From RGIG3701 sp031553595 (GTDB lineage: Bacteria; Planctomycetota; Planctomycetia; Pirellulales; Thermoguttaceae): 64,000 nt of DNA. The stretch's first letter is position 1. The number at the start of each line of letters is the position of its first letter. The position numbers and the translations under genes were made by a program. Positions 7,963 through 17,629 of this stretch are shown here, one piece after another. The notes under the pieces were generated by a model. That model ran no database searches. It was not told the origin of the DNA and was given only the letters and a program-made list of their open reading frames with translations. The stretch is taken from assembly GCA_031553595.1 (NCBI GenBank), contig JAVBLI010000009.1, forward strand, positions 1 to 64,000, written 5' to 3'.

Positions 7963-10623
7963 TCACCCACGTTTCATGTCGGCCAGTTTGCGCTCGTATT
8001 TCACGGCTTCCTGCGGCTTCTCGAGGTAACGCAGCACCTGCGCCATGTTTTCGTAAGGAATGGCGAGCCGCTGTTTGTCTTTCGGATTCTCCGCGACATG
8101 ATGCTCGAGGCAAAGGATGCCCGCCTTGAGCAGATCTTCCGTGCGGGCGTGATTCCCGACCTCCCAGTACGAAACGCTCATGCCCGCGGTCATTTCTCCC
8201 AGGGCGAGCTGGTCGCGGAAATGCCGCTGCCGAACGGCGGTCATCATGTAAGGAATGGCTTTTTCATAATAGTAAACGGCACTGCGGTGATAGTCCACTT
8301 CGCTTTTCAGCAGCGAATTTTTGGTCTTCCCCTCCGCGGCGTACTGCGCGTGCAGGGAGTAGATGAATCCAGTGCGGTAATACAGATTCCCCAAGAGGAA
8401 CGTGTCGTTAATCTCCTTCGTCTGGCGGGTTTTCTCCACTTTTTCCATCATTGCGATTCCCCGCTGGAGGTATTTGATCGCGTGGGCATACTCGCCCCGC
8501 TGGATGCACACCTGAGCGGCGTCATCCAGGGCCAGCGAGGTTTCGTAACATACCAACTGGTATGTTTTCTTGTCAGGCACATTTTCCAGCAGGCGGGTGC
8601 TGATGGCCATCAGGTCTGCGGCAAGCGGGCGCGGATCGATTTTTCTCCCCGTCAGCGTGACCACGGCCAGGCTGCGGACGGTGACGCGGTAATTGATCAG
8701 CAGCGCTTCGTAACTGTCGGCGCGATACTCGAGAGAAACAAATTTGTCGGCTTTCTGCCGGGCTTTCTCCAGCCACTGCTTTACGGCTTCCTCCTTATTA
8801 CCCCACTTGCCCTGGGCGACGTTCGCGGCCACACTCAGATGCGCGTCGACCATCATTTTCTGAAGAATGATCTGCTCATGGCGATTCAGGATATACGACT
8901 TTCCATCCGAAGTTTTGGCGGCGCCCAGCAGACGGGTGGCGATCCGAATGGCGTCGGTATAGCAGCGCATGGCGGTGTCGAACTCGGGATTTTGCATGAC
9001 CATGCGGATGTCGCCCTCGAGCGCGATGGAACATGCCACAAGCACGGGATGCTTCTCGTAATGCTGACGAATTTCCTGATTTTTACGCAGCGCCTGGGTA
9101 TGCTCCCCGGCATAAGCGAGCGTCTCGACTTCCAGTAATTTTTCGGCAGGGTTCAGCCACTGGGCATCTTCCTCGGCCTGGTCGGACGGCGCGCCCGCTC
9201 CATCGATGTTCACCAGTTCGTTATCCGGCAGGGGGTCACGCAGGGTGGGATCGATCGGCGGCACCATTTCGTCCGGCGCTATTGTAGCGGCATCGGAGTC
9301 GGGCGTGGTTGACGCGAGGGTGTCCGGTTTCGTATTCGCGGTCGCGGTTTGCTGTGGCGAAGGATGGGTGCCGGTGTTTCCCGAAGGCACGCCGGTGGGC
9401 GCCGGGGAAGTGGTTCCGGGAGAGATGCCTTTCGCGGCCAGCTCCCTGAGCAGGTCCCGCTTCATGGTCTGCGCTTCGGGATCTTCGGGGTAAAGCTTGA
9501 GGGCTTCTTCCACATCGGCGAGGCTGCGCAGCGGGTCTTCATGACGCCAGGATTCGGCGCGGTGAAGAAACGGGCCAGACGTAACCGGCTGGAACAGAAT
9601 CTGGATGACATTCGTCTTCATGTCGTCGGCGTCCATGCCCTTTTCCATCACGTCCGTGACGTTCGGCAGGGCCTCGTTCGGGTCGTATCCAAAAGAAACG
9701 CCGATTTCAGGAAAAATTTCCCCCATGATGTTTCCCTTCTCGTCGGAAAGGAAAACGGACTGGATGGACTGCAGGCCCAGCTCGCGTGCCAGCGCCCGGG
9801 CGTGCATGCTTTCGTTCATGTCGGCTATGATCGCGAAGACCACGTCTCCCTCCATGACGTGCATCATGACGACGCGGAAACCTTCCACCTTAAAATCGTA
9901 GGCGTCCACGCCGTCGCCGCCGCCGCTTTTGGTTACGTTGATGGGCTTCCCTAAAGTTTTGATGGCGTCCTGGATGGTGCTTTTTCCGGGGATGACGCCG
10001 TTAAAGCCGGCCGTTTCCACGGGGACTTTTTCGGGGACGGCCGCGGCGGCGGTGTTTTGCGCCGTGGAAGTCGTTTCGTCCAGCGGACGGTTCAGGCCTT
10101 CCGGAAGTGTCAGATTCGACGCGCCGGCTGTGTTATCGGGCGGTAAATCGAAAATCGGCGTCACGGGGGTCTCGAAACCTGAAAAATCAGGGACTTCCGC
10201 CGGGGCTGTGGTGCGGGCATTCTCCGGCGCTGCCAGCGGAATGTCCAGAATGAGGTTATCCGCCGACGCTTCATCGTCTTCGCCGGGAATGTCGGGCATG
10301 ATGAATTCTTCGATATTCGTGTCCGAATCCCCGCCCTGAAGGATGTGAATCGGGGGTAAGGCGTTCATCCTGCCGCCGCTGGGGGCCGCGTATTGTGTTA
10401 AACGTACATCGCCAGTGTGCGTGTCCTTTCCGCTTGCTTCGTACTGCAAAGTTCGTACCGGAATTAAAATAGCAGAGCGGTCGAGACGAATTCCGGAAGA
10501 AATCGGCATGCTCTCCAGCTTTCCGGAGTTTTCCCCACAAAACGCGTGAAAACCGGACATTATGCAGAACAGGACAAATAATGCTCTGAAGAGGCTGATT
10601 TGTGGCATTTTAAGCGTTTTCAT
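7963..10623 (-). CDS. Large secreted TPR-repeat protein
   Basis: I chose ATG 10623 (MKTLKMPQISLF), which opens a signal peptide ending near HAFCG; the 14 codons upstream are atypical. The protein has about 886 residues. The parts are a low-complexity Pro/Thr/Asp-rich region (to about 200), a compact domain starting GVIPGKSTIQDAIKTLGKP (about 205-320) that recalls the small periplasmic fold of SmpA/BamE-like proteins, another linker, and a C-terminal half of TPR-like helical hairpins (about 500-880) ending YLEKPQEAVKYERKLADMKRG. No catalytic motif is visible. It is probably an envelope or periplasmic scaffold. Convergent with hydF, it has no operon partner. Confidence 0.75.
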   Translation of the reverse strand: MKTLKMPQISLFRALFVLFCIMSGFHAFCGENSGKLESMPISSGIRLDRSAILIPVRTLQYEASGKDTHTGDVRLTQYAAPSGGRMNALPPIHILQGGDSDTNIEEFIMPDIPGEDDEASADNLILDIPLAAPENARTTAPAEVPDFSGFETPVTPIFDLPPDNTAGASNLTLPEGLNRPLDETTSTAQNTAAAAVPEKVPVETAGFNGVIPGKSTIQDAIKTLGKPINVTKSGGGDGVDAYDFKVEGFRVVMMHVMEGDVVFAIIADMNESMHARALARELGLQSIQSVFLSDEKGNIMGEIFPEIGVSFGYDPNEALPNVTDVMEKGMDADDMKTNVIQILFQPVTSGPFLHRAESWRHEDPLRSLADVEEALKLYPEDPEAQTMKRDLLRELAAKGISPGTTSPAPTGVPSGNTGTHPSPQQTATANTKPDTLASTTPDSDAATIAPDEMVPPIDPTLRDPLPDNELVNIDGAGAPSDQAEEDAQWLNPAEKLLEVETLAYAGEHTQALRKNQEIRQHYEKHPVLVACSIALEGDIRMVMQNPEFDTAMRCYTDAIRIATRLLGAAKTSDGKSYILNRHEQIILQKMMVDAHLSVAANVAQGKWGNKEEAVKQWLEKARQKADKFVSLEYRADSYEALLINYRVTVRSLAVVTLTGRKIDPRPLAADLMAISTRLLENVPDKKTYQLVCYETSLALDDAAQVCIQRGEYAHAIKYLQRGIAMMEKVEKTRQTKEINDTFLLGNLYYRTGFIYSLHAQYAAEGKTKNSLLKSEVDYHRSAVYYYEKAIPYMMTAVRQRHFRDQLALGEMTAGMSVSYWEVGNHARTEDLLKAGILCLEHHVAENPKDKQRLAIPYENMAQVLRYLEKPQEAVKYERKLADMKRG

Positions 10624-10932
10624 GGTTTTTCCCGATTCTCCGTAAGGATGAAAATATTCCGGCATCTTTCTTTATTTATCGGAATATTCGGCCTGGGGAT
10701 TTAGGTGATTTTTGCTGATTTTGCGGAATTTGCGTGTTTTGTCGCCCGCGGAATGTATTTTTCCAGGCTGGATATTTTCGGCCCCATTCTGGAAGAAAGC
10801 GAATTATGCTGTATAATATATAATGGTAGAGCGTAGCGAGTTTTTGCTTTTTTGTCCATCCGTTTTTTGTTCATTTCTGGCGATTTTTCATTGAAAGTGA
10901 AAAATTCCGTCCATTTATAATATTTTGTCTTC
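10624..10932. other. Divergent intergenic region between TPR gene and GH38-like gene
   Basis: About 310 bp, AT-rich. TATAAT occurs around 10811-10816 facing the GH38-like gene, but no convincing -35 element is placed before it. No Shine-Dalgarno site precedes 10933. Nothing else is seen. Confidence 0.4.
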
Positions 10933-13900
10933 ATGAACGATTTATATGTAGCGCTGCCCGCCCAGAGTATGGAAAAAATGCTGCTGCGGCGTAATGATGC
11001 GGATAGCCATGAGATTCTCACGGCGTGGGTCAGTGTGTATCACCCGGAGGTTTTACGCCGCACACGCCGGGTGGCGCGGCCATTTTACACCGAATATACG
11101 TACGAGGAATTTTCTGACGCCATTCTTGTCCTGCCATACTCGGCGTTCGCCATGCTGGATGAACACTGGCTGGGGCGTGCCCGGGAACGCGGATGTGTGC
11201 TGCTGACGGCGTGCACGGACATGGAAAAAATGGTGGCGGAAATCTGTGAGGCGCTGGATGTCGGGGCAGGGCAGGCGGCGGATGGTGGTTCTCCGGAAGC
11301 GGATGACGTTTCTCAGGACACGGGTGACGTTTCTCAGGCGGCGGAAAAAAATACGCCTGACGCGGAAAGAAGCTCGCTGGGGATGCCCGCGGGAATGGAT
11401 GTGGCGGAGAAGGCGGAAGATTTTCTGGCGCTGGGCATGATGCACCTGCTTTCCGAGCTGCTTTCACGGCGGATGAATTACGCCAGCACGATGGACGATT
11501 ACGGATTCCAGAAAAATCTGCTGGCGGCGCTGGACGCGTTTCTTGCGGGAAATGCGGCGGAGACGGAAGACGCGTTGCGCATCGCGTGGGATCAGATCAT
11601 TCAGTCGCGGCAATACTATTCGCATGCGGACGGTTACTTTTTTGACCTGACGCTGCTGGCGCCGGAAGTGCTGAAGGACACGCGGCTTACGTTTTTGCGC
11701 GAGGCGCTTGCAGGCGGAGAGAAAATGAACCTGCTGGCGGACGGGGCCACGGTGCGGAAACTGGCGGCGGAATTCCCGGAGCTGGCGGCGGATGTGCGTG
11801 CCGCGATTTCGCAGGGAAAGTTGACGCTTCTCGGCGGCGAGGAAGCGGAAGCGTGCCTCCCGCTGCTGACGCAGGAGGGGGTGTTAAAACATCTGACGGC
11901 CGGGCTTTCCGTTTATCAGAAAGCGCTGGGAGAGCGGCCGAGAATTTTCGCGCGGCGGCGTTTCGGCTTGACGCCCATGCTTCCGGGGATTTTGAAGGGC
12001 CTGAAGTATGACGCAGCGCTGCACACGGCGCTGGATGACGGCGTGTTTCCGGTGCCCAGCCAGACGCGCATCCGCTGGGAGGGGGCGGACGGCGAGTATG
12101 TGGAGGCTTTTGCGGGCGTGCCCAGTGACGCGAAAAATGCCGGCGAGATTCTTGTGCTTCCGGAAACCGTGGGCCAGGCGGTGAACACGGACACCTCGCG
12201 CGGGCTGATGTTCGCGCACTGGCCGGGCGAGAAAGAGACGTCCGTCTGGTTCCGTCTGTGGAAACGCTCTGCGCGGTACGTGCCGCTTTTCGGCGAGCTT
12301 TCCACGTTCCAGACGTGCCTGGATAACACGCGTTATTCCGGCCAGACGCAGCGGTTTTTGGCGGATGAATACGCTTCCGCGTACCTCGTGCAGGATGTGG
12401 CGGCGGACATGCCGGACCCGATTTCGCGGTGGATGCTTTATCATCGCACACGGATGGAGCTGGAGGCACTGGCCAGCTTGGAAGGAATGCGCGAGTGGAT
12501 GACGGGGCGGAAGCCCGGCGAGATGCAGCGGGTGGAGGCCGCGCTGGAGGAGCTTCAGCGGAATGTGACGGGATACTCGCGGGTATGGTATGAGATGGTG
12601 CAGACGCGAATGAACGCTTTCCGGAAGCGGTACGCGGAGGAAATTGCGGAGAGTCTGTGCGGGAAAAAAGCGAAAAAGAAAAATCCGCTGGCGGCGGTGC
12701 TGGTGCTGAACCCGTGGAATTTCGCGAAAAAGGAAACGGTGAATCTCACCGCGGCGGAAGCGGAATTTGCTGCGAGTTTTCCGGATGCGGAAGGGGAAAT
12801 CCGTCCGGTGGCGGGAGACGGCGGGGTCAGTGCGCACCTCTGGGAAAAGGCGTCCGGAGGAACGGAAGTGTCCGCGGCTGAGGAATCTCGCATGACGCAT
12901 GCCGCGCGGGTGGAGGTGCCGCCATGCGGGTTTTCGGTGATTACGGATTCTCCGCAGGGGCAGGGCTCTCCGGAAAAGAAAAAACGCTCGTGGCTGACAT
13001 CCCTGTTCACCCGGGAGAAAACGCGGCCGGTGCCGATTTTTCAGGACACGCAGAGTAACGCCTGGATCATGCGGAATGAGCATCTCGAGCTGCGTTTTGA
13101 TCCGTACACTGGTTATTTGCGCTCGGTTTATGATAACATTCACCGCGGAAATCGGCTTTCGCAGCAGCTGGGCATGCGTTTGAAACCGGCCCCGCTGGGT
13201 GCGTCTTCGGATGAAGATTATGATGATTATACGATCATGGCGGCGGATGATTTTCTGGCGGGGTATGACGCCACGGGCTGCCGTCTGCGTGTGACCGGGC
13301 GGCTCGTGGACCGTAACGGCGAAATCGCCGCGCGGTTTACGCAGGTAACGTCTTTGCTCCGGGGAACGCCGATCATCGAGTTTCATATCACGCTGGACCC
13401 GGTGCTGAAGCCGAAAAAGAATCCGTGGCAGTCGTATTACGCGAATCGTTTCGTGTGGGGAGACACGGAGGCGGACATTTTCCGGAATGTGGGCATTCAG
13501 GCGGCAGCCACATCCGCGCGGAAGCTGGAGGCGCCGCTGTTTATCGAGGTGCGTCCCATTCAGATCGGCCTGAGTACCGCCGCGGTGGATACGGTTTCAA
13601 AAACCGTTTCGGAAGTGCTGCGCCGTGGGAAAGAGCTGCCGGACGCTTATGAACGCCCACGGGATCCGGATGCCGAGTACCGTGAGTCGCGCCGCATTAC
13701 GTTTTTGACCTGCGGGCTTCCGTATCACCGCCTGATCGGCTCGCGCCGCCTGGATAGTTTATTAATCGTGCACGGCGAAACGCAGCGGGAATTCCGCATG
13801 GGCGTGTGCCTGGACTCCGCGTATCCGGCCCAGACGGCGGTGGATTTCATGACGTCTCCCGTACGCACGTCCGTGCAGTGGAACACCGCGGCACAGAAAC

Positions 13901-14163
13901 CGCTCACCGGCTGGATGATGCACACGGATCGGCGAAACGTGATCGTGACGCACTGGGAAACCACGCCCCGCGGCGCGATGATCCGTCTGGCGGAAACGCA
14001 GGGCCGGCGGTGCGTCACCCGCATTCGCGCGTACCGTGACATCCGCAGCGCGAGCCTCACGAATTTTCTTGGAGACCTCCAGCAGACGCTGCGTGTGGAG
14101 AGCGGGGCCGCGGTGGTGGACATTCCGCCGTCCGGGTGGGTGCAGGTGGAGGTGGAGTTTTAG
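10933..14163 (+). CDS. GH38-like (alpha-mannosidase-related) protein
   Basis: The 1076-residue protein has no signal peptide. Around residues 215-480 it resembles the N-terminal domain of planctomycete proteins related to glycoside hydrolase family 38 (DGYFFDLTLLAPE, then RIFARRRFGLTPMLPGILK and the LDDG segment). The rest contains beta-sandwich regions like the C-terminal domains of alpha-mannosidases (LELRFDPYTGYLRSVYD at about 715). The classic GH38 histidine-aspartate zinc motif is not obvious, so activity is uncertain. Residues 105-160 form a linker with short alternating Asp/Ser/Ala repeats. It lies alone between divergent and convergent neighbours. Confidence 0.65.
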   Translation: MNDLYVALPAQSMEKMLLRRNDADSHEILTAWVSVYHPEVLRRTRRVARPFYTEYTYEEFSDAILVLPYSAFAMLDEHWLGRARERGCVLLTACTDMEKMVAEICEALDVGAGQAADGGSPEADDVSQDTGDVSQAAEKNTPDAERSSLGMPAGMDVAEKAEDFLALGMMHLLSELLSRRMNYASTMDDYGFQKNLLAALDAFLAGNAAETEDALRIAWDQIIQSRQYYSHADGYFFDLTLLAPEVLKDTRLTFLREALAGGEKMNLLADGATVRKLAAEFPELAADVRAAISQGKLTLLGGEEAEACLPLLTQEGVLKHLTAGLSVYQKALGERPRIFARRRFGLTPMLPGILKGLKYDAALHTALDDGVFPVPSQTRIRWEGADGEYVEAFAGVPSDAKNAGEILVLPETVGQAVNTDTSRGLMFAHWPGEKETSVWFRLWKRSARYVPLFGELSTFQTCLDNTRYSGQTQRFLADEYASAYLVQDVAADMPDPISRWMLYHRTRMELEALASLEGMREWMTGRKPGEMQRVEAALEELQRNVTGYSRVWYEMVQTRMNAFRKRYAEEIAESLCGKKAKKKNPLAAVLVLNPWNFAKKETVNLTAAEAEFAASFPDAEGEIRPVAGDGGVSAHLWEKASGGTEVSAAEESRMTHAARVEVPPCGFSVITDSPQGQGSPEKKKRSWLTSLFTREKTRPVPIFQDTQSNAWIMRNEHLELRFDPYTGYLRSVYDNIHRGNRLSQQLGMRLKPAPLGASSDEDYDDYTIMAADDFLAGYDATGCRLRVTGRLVDRNGEIAARFTQVTSLLRGTPIIEFHITLDPVLKPKKNPWQSYYANRFVWGDTEADIFRNVGIQAAATSARKLEAPLFIEVRPIQIGLSTAAVDTVSKTVSEVLRRGKELPDAYERPRDPDAEYRESRRITFLTCGLPYHRLIGSRRLDSLLIVHGETQREFRMGVCLDSAYPAQTAVDFMTSPVRTSVQWNTAAQKPLTGWMMHTDRRNVIVTHWETTPRGAMIRLAETQGRRCVTRIRAYRDIRSASLTNFLGDLQQTLRVESGAAVVDIPPSGWVQVEVEF

Positions 14164-14198
14164 AGAGAGTTTTTAACTGAAAAAAAACGGGAAGGGGA

Positions 14199-14314
14199 AC
14201 AGCAGCCGGGAGCGGAGCGTCAGCGCAGAGACCGGATAAGAAATGGAGATCGATTCGGCAATTCTTATCCGGTCTCTGCGCTTCACTTCGTTCAGCTCCG
14301 CTCCCGGCTGCTGT
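14199..14314. repeat. Palindromic element R1 (RAYT-associated family)
   Basis: Left arm AACAGCAGCCGGGAGCGGAG, then AGAGACCGGATAAG; right arm the complement, ending CCGGCTGCTGTT. The unpaired tip is about 25 bp. It fills the gap between the convergent GH38-like gene and pdxJ and could end transcription from both sides. See R7 for the family description. Confidence 0.85.
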
Positions 14315-14334
14315 TTTCAGTTGAAGGCACACTC

Positions 14335-15051
14335 TTAGAGCCGATTAATCAGCTCTTTCATTTCCCGCACCGCGGCGGTCATGCCGACCATCAGCGCGCG
14401 GGAAATGATGGAGTGGCCGATATTTAATTCGTGCATGTGCTGCAGCCGCGCGATGGGAAGCACGTTATGGTACGTCAGCCCGTGCCCGGCATGAAGCGCC
14501 ATGCCCAGCGCATGAATCCTCGCTGCGGCAGCCGTGATCACGTCCAGCTCCACTTCCTGCTCCGCCCCGTGAGCATTCGCGTAATGCCCCGTGTGAATTT
14601 CCACGGCATCCGCTTCCAGCTCTTTCGCGCACTCGATCTGCGCCAGATTCGGCGCCAGAAATAGACTCACCCGTACGCCGCACGCCTGCAGCATCTGAAT
14701 CGTTTCCTTCACCGCGGGCTTCTGCGCGATGATGTCCAGCCCGCCTTCCGTGGTGAGTTCCTCGCGCCGCTCGGGCACCAGCGTCACCTGGTCCGGCCTC
14801 ACCCGGCATGCCACGGCCAGCACGTCCGCGTTACACGCCATTTCCAGATTCAGCCGGGCCTTCACCGTTTCCCGCAGGATCTCCACGTCCCGCGTCTGGA
14901 TGTGCCGACGGTCTTCGCGCAGGTGCACCGTGATGCCGTCCGCTCTGCCCAGCTCCGCCAGCGCCGCCGCCCACACCGGGTCTGGCTCATTCGTCTTCCT
15001 CGCCTCACGCACGGTGGCCACGTGATCGATATTCACTCCGAGTTCAATCAT
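14335..15051 (-). CDS. pdxJ: Pyridoxine 5'-phosphate synthase
   Basis: PdxJ condenses 1-deoxyxylulose 5-phosphate with 3-amino-2-oxopropyl phosphate to pyridoxine 5'-phosphate, the last step of the DXP-dependent vitamin B6 route. The 238-residue TIM barrel carries the family blocks NIDHVATVREAR, HLREDRRHIQ, NLEMA, VPERREELTTEGGL, EIHTG, AGHGLTYHNV and ELNIGHSI. ATG 15051 is right because GGGAG lies nine bases upstream and length matches the family; longer frames to 15213 add non-homologous sequence. No pdxA is in the window. Confidence 0.95.
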   Translation of the reverse strand: MIELGVNIDHVATVREARKTNEPDPVWAAALAELGRADGITVHLREDRRHIQTRDVEILRETVKARLNLEMACNADVLAVACRVRPDQVTLVPERREELTTEGGLDIIAQKPAVKETIQMLQACGVRVSLFLAPNLAQIECAKELEADAVEIHTGHYANAHGAEQEVELDVITAAAARIHALGMALHAGHGLTYHNVLPIARLQHMHELNIGHSIISRALMVGMTAAVREMKELINRL

Positions 15052-15091
15052 GATTTTCTTGCTCCCATTTTTTGTGGTCATCCGCCATACT

Positions 15092-15239
15092 AGCCCCAAG
15101 CGTAAGCGCGGGCGCTTCGCGGCATGAACCTGTTCTTGCAGTCTGTGTTCAAAACTGCTTAAAATTCTACGTTTCAGAAATCTTGCGGTACACGGACGGC
15201 AAGAAAATGTCACACCGCACGGTGCTAACGCTTAGGGCT
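15092..15239. repeat. Imperfect inverted repeat upstream of pdxJ
   Basis: AGCCCCAAGCGTAAGC (15092-15107) matches the reverse complement of 15224-15239 at 14 of 16 positions, enclosing about 115 bp. The arms are separate from the R family. They may be the ends of a small non-autonomous element between pdxJ and the epimerase gene. Confidence 0.5.
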
Positions 15240-15251
15240 GGTAAACCGCGT

Positions 15252-16280
15252 TCATCCCATCTTCAGCGTTTTCATCCACGCGCGGTTTTCCATGTACCAC
15301 GCTACGGTGCGGCGGATGCCTTCTTCCAGGGAGACGGTGGGCCGCCAAGCGAGTTGCGTTTCCGCACGCGTGATGTCCGCCCAGGTGGTGGCCACGTCCG
15401 CCGGGTGTGGCGGCTGGCGCCGGATGATCGGCTCGCGTCCCACTTCCCGCGAAATCGTTTCGATCAGCGTATTCACCGTCTGCGGCTGATCCCCGCCCAG
15501 ATTAAACACCGCGTAACCCACCGGCTTCTCTGCGGCCAGTACCCCGGCGGCGATGTCCGTCACGAACGTAAAGTCGCGCGACTGCGTGCCGTCTCCGTAA
15601 AGCGTGATCGGCTCGCCCTCCGCCATGCCACGCACGAAACGCAGGATGCTCATGTCAGGCCGGCCGGCCGGGCCGTACACCGTGAAGAAACGCAGTGCGG
15701 AAATGTCCAGGCCGTGCAGGTGGTGGTAACTGAACGCCAGCGTCTCCGCCGCTTTCTTGCTGGCCGCATACGGCGAGCATGGAAAATCCGTGGGGAAATC
15801 CTCCGAAAACGCCACTCCCCGGTGCGTGGCGGGCGTGTTTCCATAAACGCTGGAGGAGGACGCGAGCACGAATTTCGGCGTCTGCGCTTCCCGCGCCAGC
15901 TCCAGCAGGTTCAGCGTCCCGACGATATTCGTCTGGCAGTACACCCACGGATTTTCCACCGAATACCGCACCCCGGCCCGCGCTGCCAGATGAAAAATCG
16001 CCGCATACGCAGGCCGGCTCTCCCCGGTCAGCCGTTTCGCATACGCCAGCCCATCCTGAAACGCCGCCGTGACCGCGTTCCGATCCGCCACGTCTGTTTC
16101 CGAAAAAAGAAACGCGGGCGACTGCCGTAACTGTTTCAGCCGCCAGTGCTTCATGCGGACGTCATACGCGTCACTGAGATTATCCACTCCGACGACCGTA
16201 TGTCCCGCCGCCAACAGACGGGCCGTCACCTCCGACGCGATAAACCCGGCGCATCCGGTCACAAAATACGTTTTTCTCAT
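15252..16280 (-). CDS. NAD-dependent sugar-nucleotide epimerase (UDP-glucuronate 4-epimerase-like)
   Basis: This is a 342-residue extended short-chain dehydrogenase. The Rossmann motif reads GCAGFIAS (residues 9-16), in which the last glycine of GxxGxxG is alanine. HLAARAGVRYSVENP binds the cofactor region, SSSSVYG carries the catalytic serine, and YAASK holds the Tyr-x-x-x-Lys pair. RFFTVYGPAGRPDM is typical of UDP-glucuronate 4-epimerases, which supply UDP-galacturonate for polysaccharides. Exact substrate cannot be fixed. It stands upstream of pdxJ in the same direction, with about 200 bp holding an inverted repeat between them. Confidence 0.87.
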   Translation of the reverse strand: MRKTYFVTGCAGFIASEVTARLLAAGHTVVGVDNLSDAYDVRMKHWRLKQLRQSPAFLFSETDVADRNAVTAAFQDGLAYAKRLTGESRPAYAAIFHLAARAGVRYSVENPWVYCQTNIVGTLNLLELAREAQTPKFVLASSSSVYGNTPATHRGVAFSEDFPTDFPCSPYAASKKAAETLAFSYHHLHGLDISALRFFTVYGPAGRPDMSILRFVRGMAEGEPITLYGDGTQSRDFTFVTDIAAGVLAAEKPVGYAVFNLGGDQPQTVNTLIETISREVGREPIIRRQPPHPADVATTWADITRAETQLAWRPTVSLEEGIRRTVAWYMENRAWMKTLKMG

Positions 16281-16424
16281 GCGTGGCCTCAGTGGCGTTA
16301 AAATAATCGTGTAAAAATGCTATTTTAAGGCCGAAACGCCGAAATGTCAAGGTGCGCAGCAAAGAAGTTCACGCGTCAAAAACCCCGCTTGCCTGATTTT
16401 CGCAAAATGTGTAAAATCAGGTGC

Positions 16425-17072
16425 ATGAAGCACATTATAAAAGAGATTCCTCCCGAAAGTTACCTGGCGTGCCTGCGCGAACACCCCGGCATAGGCTGGG
16501 ACGAATTCTGTAAACCGGCGTACATCGACGCAAAACAGGATCTCGGAAACGCCCTGCGGCACGAGCAGGGATACCTCTGCTGTTACTGCGAGGAGGAAAT
16601 TGTCAAGGGCATCTCGCACATCGAGCATTTCCGCCCGAAAAGCCTCTTCCCGCGGCTGTCGCTGACGTACTCGAATCTGCTGGCCAGCTGTAACGGATGC
16701 GGAAAGAAGGATGACGTCAGTTGCGGCGTGAAGAAACGTGACATTTTTTTTGAGGACATCATTTCGCCACTGAGCCCGGCGTGCGAAAGCCGCTTCATTT
16801 ATACGGTGGACGGCCAGATCATTCCCGCCGCAGAAAAAGACGAGCACGCGTGGCAGACCATCGCCATTCTCGGCCTGAACGCCCCGAAACTCCGGCGGCG
16901 GCGCGAAATGGTCTTTCAGGAACTGGAGGCGCTGGAGGAAATTCTTTCGCCCGAAGATTATCGAAAATACGTCCACACCCGGCTGCAAAAAACCATCCAC
17001 GGGCGGTTCTGCGAGTTCTGGACGACTGTAAAATACGCTACGGCTGTGGACGAAACGGGAGGCACATCATGA
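16425..17072 (+). CDS. PtuB-like HNH endonuclease family protein (TIGR02646-type)
   Basis: The 215-residue protein, started at ATG 16425 (MKHIIKEIPPESY), resembles PtuB, the HNH component of Septu and of retron-associated defence modules. QGYLCCYCEEEI gives a first zinc knuckle, HIEHFRPKS the His-x-x-His core of the nuclease, and NLLASCNGCGKK the asparagine and second CxxC. PtuB normally works with the ATPase PtuA, but no PtuA, reverse transcriptase or other defence gene adjoins. Its stop overlaps the start of the SpoU-type methyltransferase (ATGA at 17069-17072), so the two are translationally coupled. It may be a defence remnant or a different two-gene unit. Confidence 0.75.
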   Translation: MKHIIKEIPPESYLACLREHPGIGWDEFCKPAYIDAKQDLGNALRHEQGYLCCYCEEEIVKGISHIEHFRPKSLFPRLSLTYSNLLASCNGCGKKDDVSCGVKKRDIFFEDIISPLSPACESRFIYTVDGQIIPAAEKDEHAWQTIAILGLNAPKLRRRREMVFQELEALEEILSPEDYRKYVHTRLQKTIHGRFCEFWTTVKYATAVDETGGTS

Positions 17073-17629
17073 CGGATAACGAACATTCACCGGAACGCAC
17101 CGCTGAAAACGCGGAGGACGAAAAATTCGTCCAGATTCGGCATAAATCGCCGCTGGAGCTCGTCCGGCCGCGCGAGTTGGTGGTGGCTGTGCCGCCGATG
17201 CACAGTAATGTGAACCTCTCGCGGATCGTCCGCGCGGCAGGATGCTGCGGCGTGCGGCGCGTGATTTCCAGCGGAAACGCGAATGTAAACCAGAAAATCG
17301 CGCGCGAGACGGGAAGTGATCTGGAGCTGGAAAATCACCGAACGCTTTCGCCCGAACTGCTGCGGAAATGGAAGGCCGGCGGCTGGCGCGTCGTGGGGCT
17401 GGAGCAGACGAACGATTCATACTGGCTGCATGAATACCGCTTCCCGCTGAAGACGCTGCTGGTGGTGGGGAATGAGCGGCTGGGAATCGCGCCGGAAATT
17501 CTGCGGGAGCTGGATGATGTGGTGGAAATTCCCATGTACGGCCAACCGCACTCGCATAACGCCGCCACAGCCACGGCGATCGCCATGTATGAGTATTGCC
17601 GCCAGTGGCCGGACGGGGGCGGTGGATGA
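17069..17629 (+). CDS. SpoU/TrmH-family RNA 2'-O-methyltransferase
   Basis: This is a 186-residue SPOUT protein with the knotted SAM-binding site. The N-terminal motif is HSNVNLSRIVRAAGCCGV (Asn and Arg of motif 1), followed by LLVVGNERLGIAPEIL (motif 2) and IPMYGQPHSHNAATATAIAMYE (motif 3). The family methylates ribose 2'-OH in tRNA or rRNA. The target base is unknown, and it lacks the N-terminal extension of TrmH or RlmB. GGGAGG precedes ATG 17069, and four bases overlap the upstream HNH gene. Confidence 0.88.
   Translation: MTDNEHSPERTAENAEDEKFVQIRHKSPLELVRPRELVVAVPPMHSNVNLSRIVRAAGCCGVRRVISSGNANVNQKIARETGSDLELENHRTLSPELLRKWKAGGWRVVGLEQTNDSYWLHEYRFPLKTLLVVGNERLGIAPEILRELDDVVEIPMYGQPHSHNAATATAIAMYEYCRQWPDGGGG

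Noticed and set aside
11884..13386. 500-codon open frame antisense to the GH38-like gene
   Set aside because: Arg/His/Pro-rich composition typical of antisense reading of GC-rich genes.
14057..14332. 91-codon minus-strand frame over R1
   Set aside because: Made mostly of the palindromic repeat and the end of the GH38-like gene.
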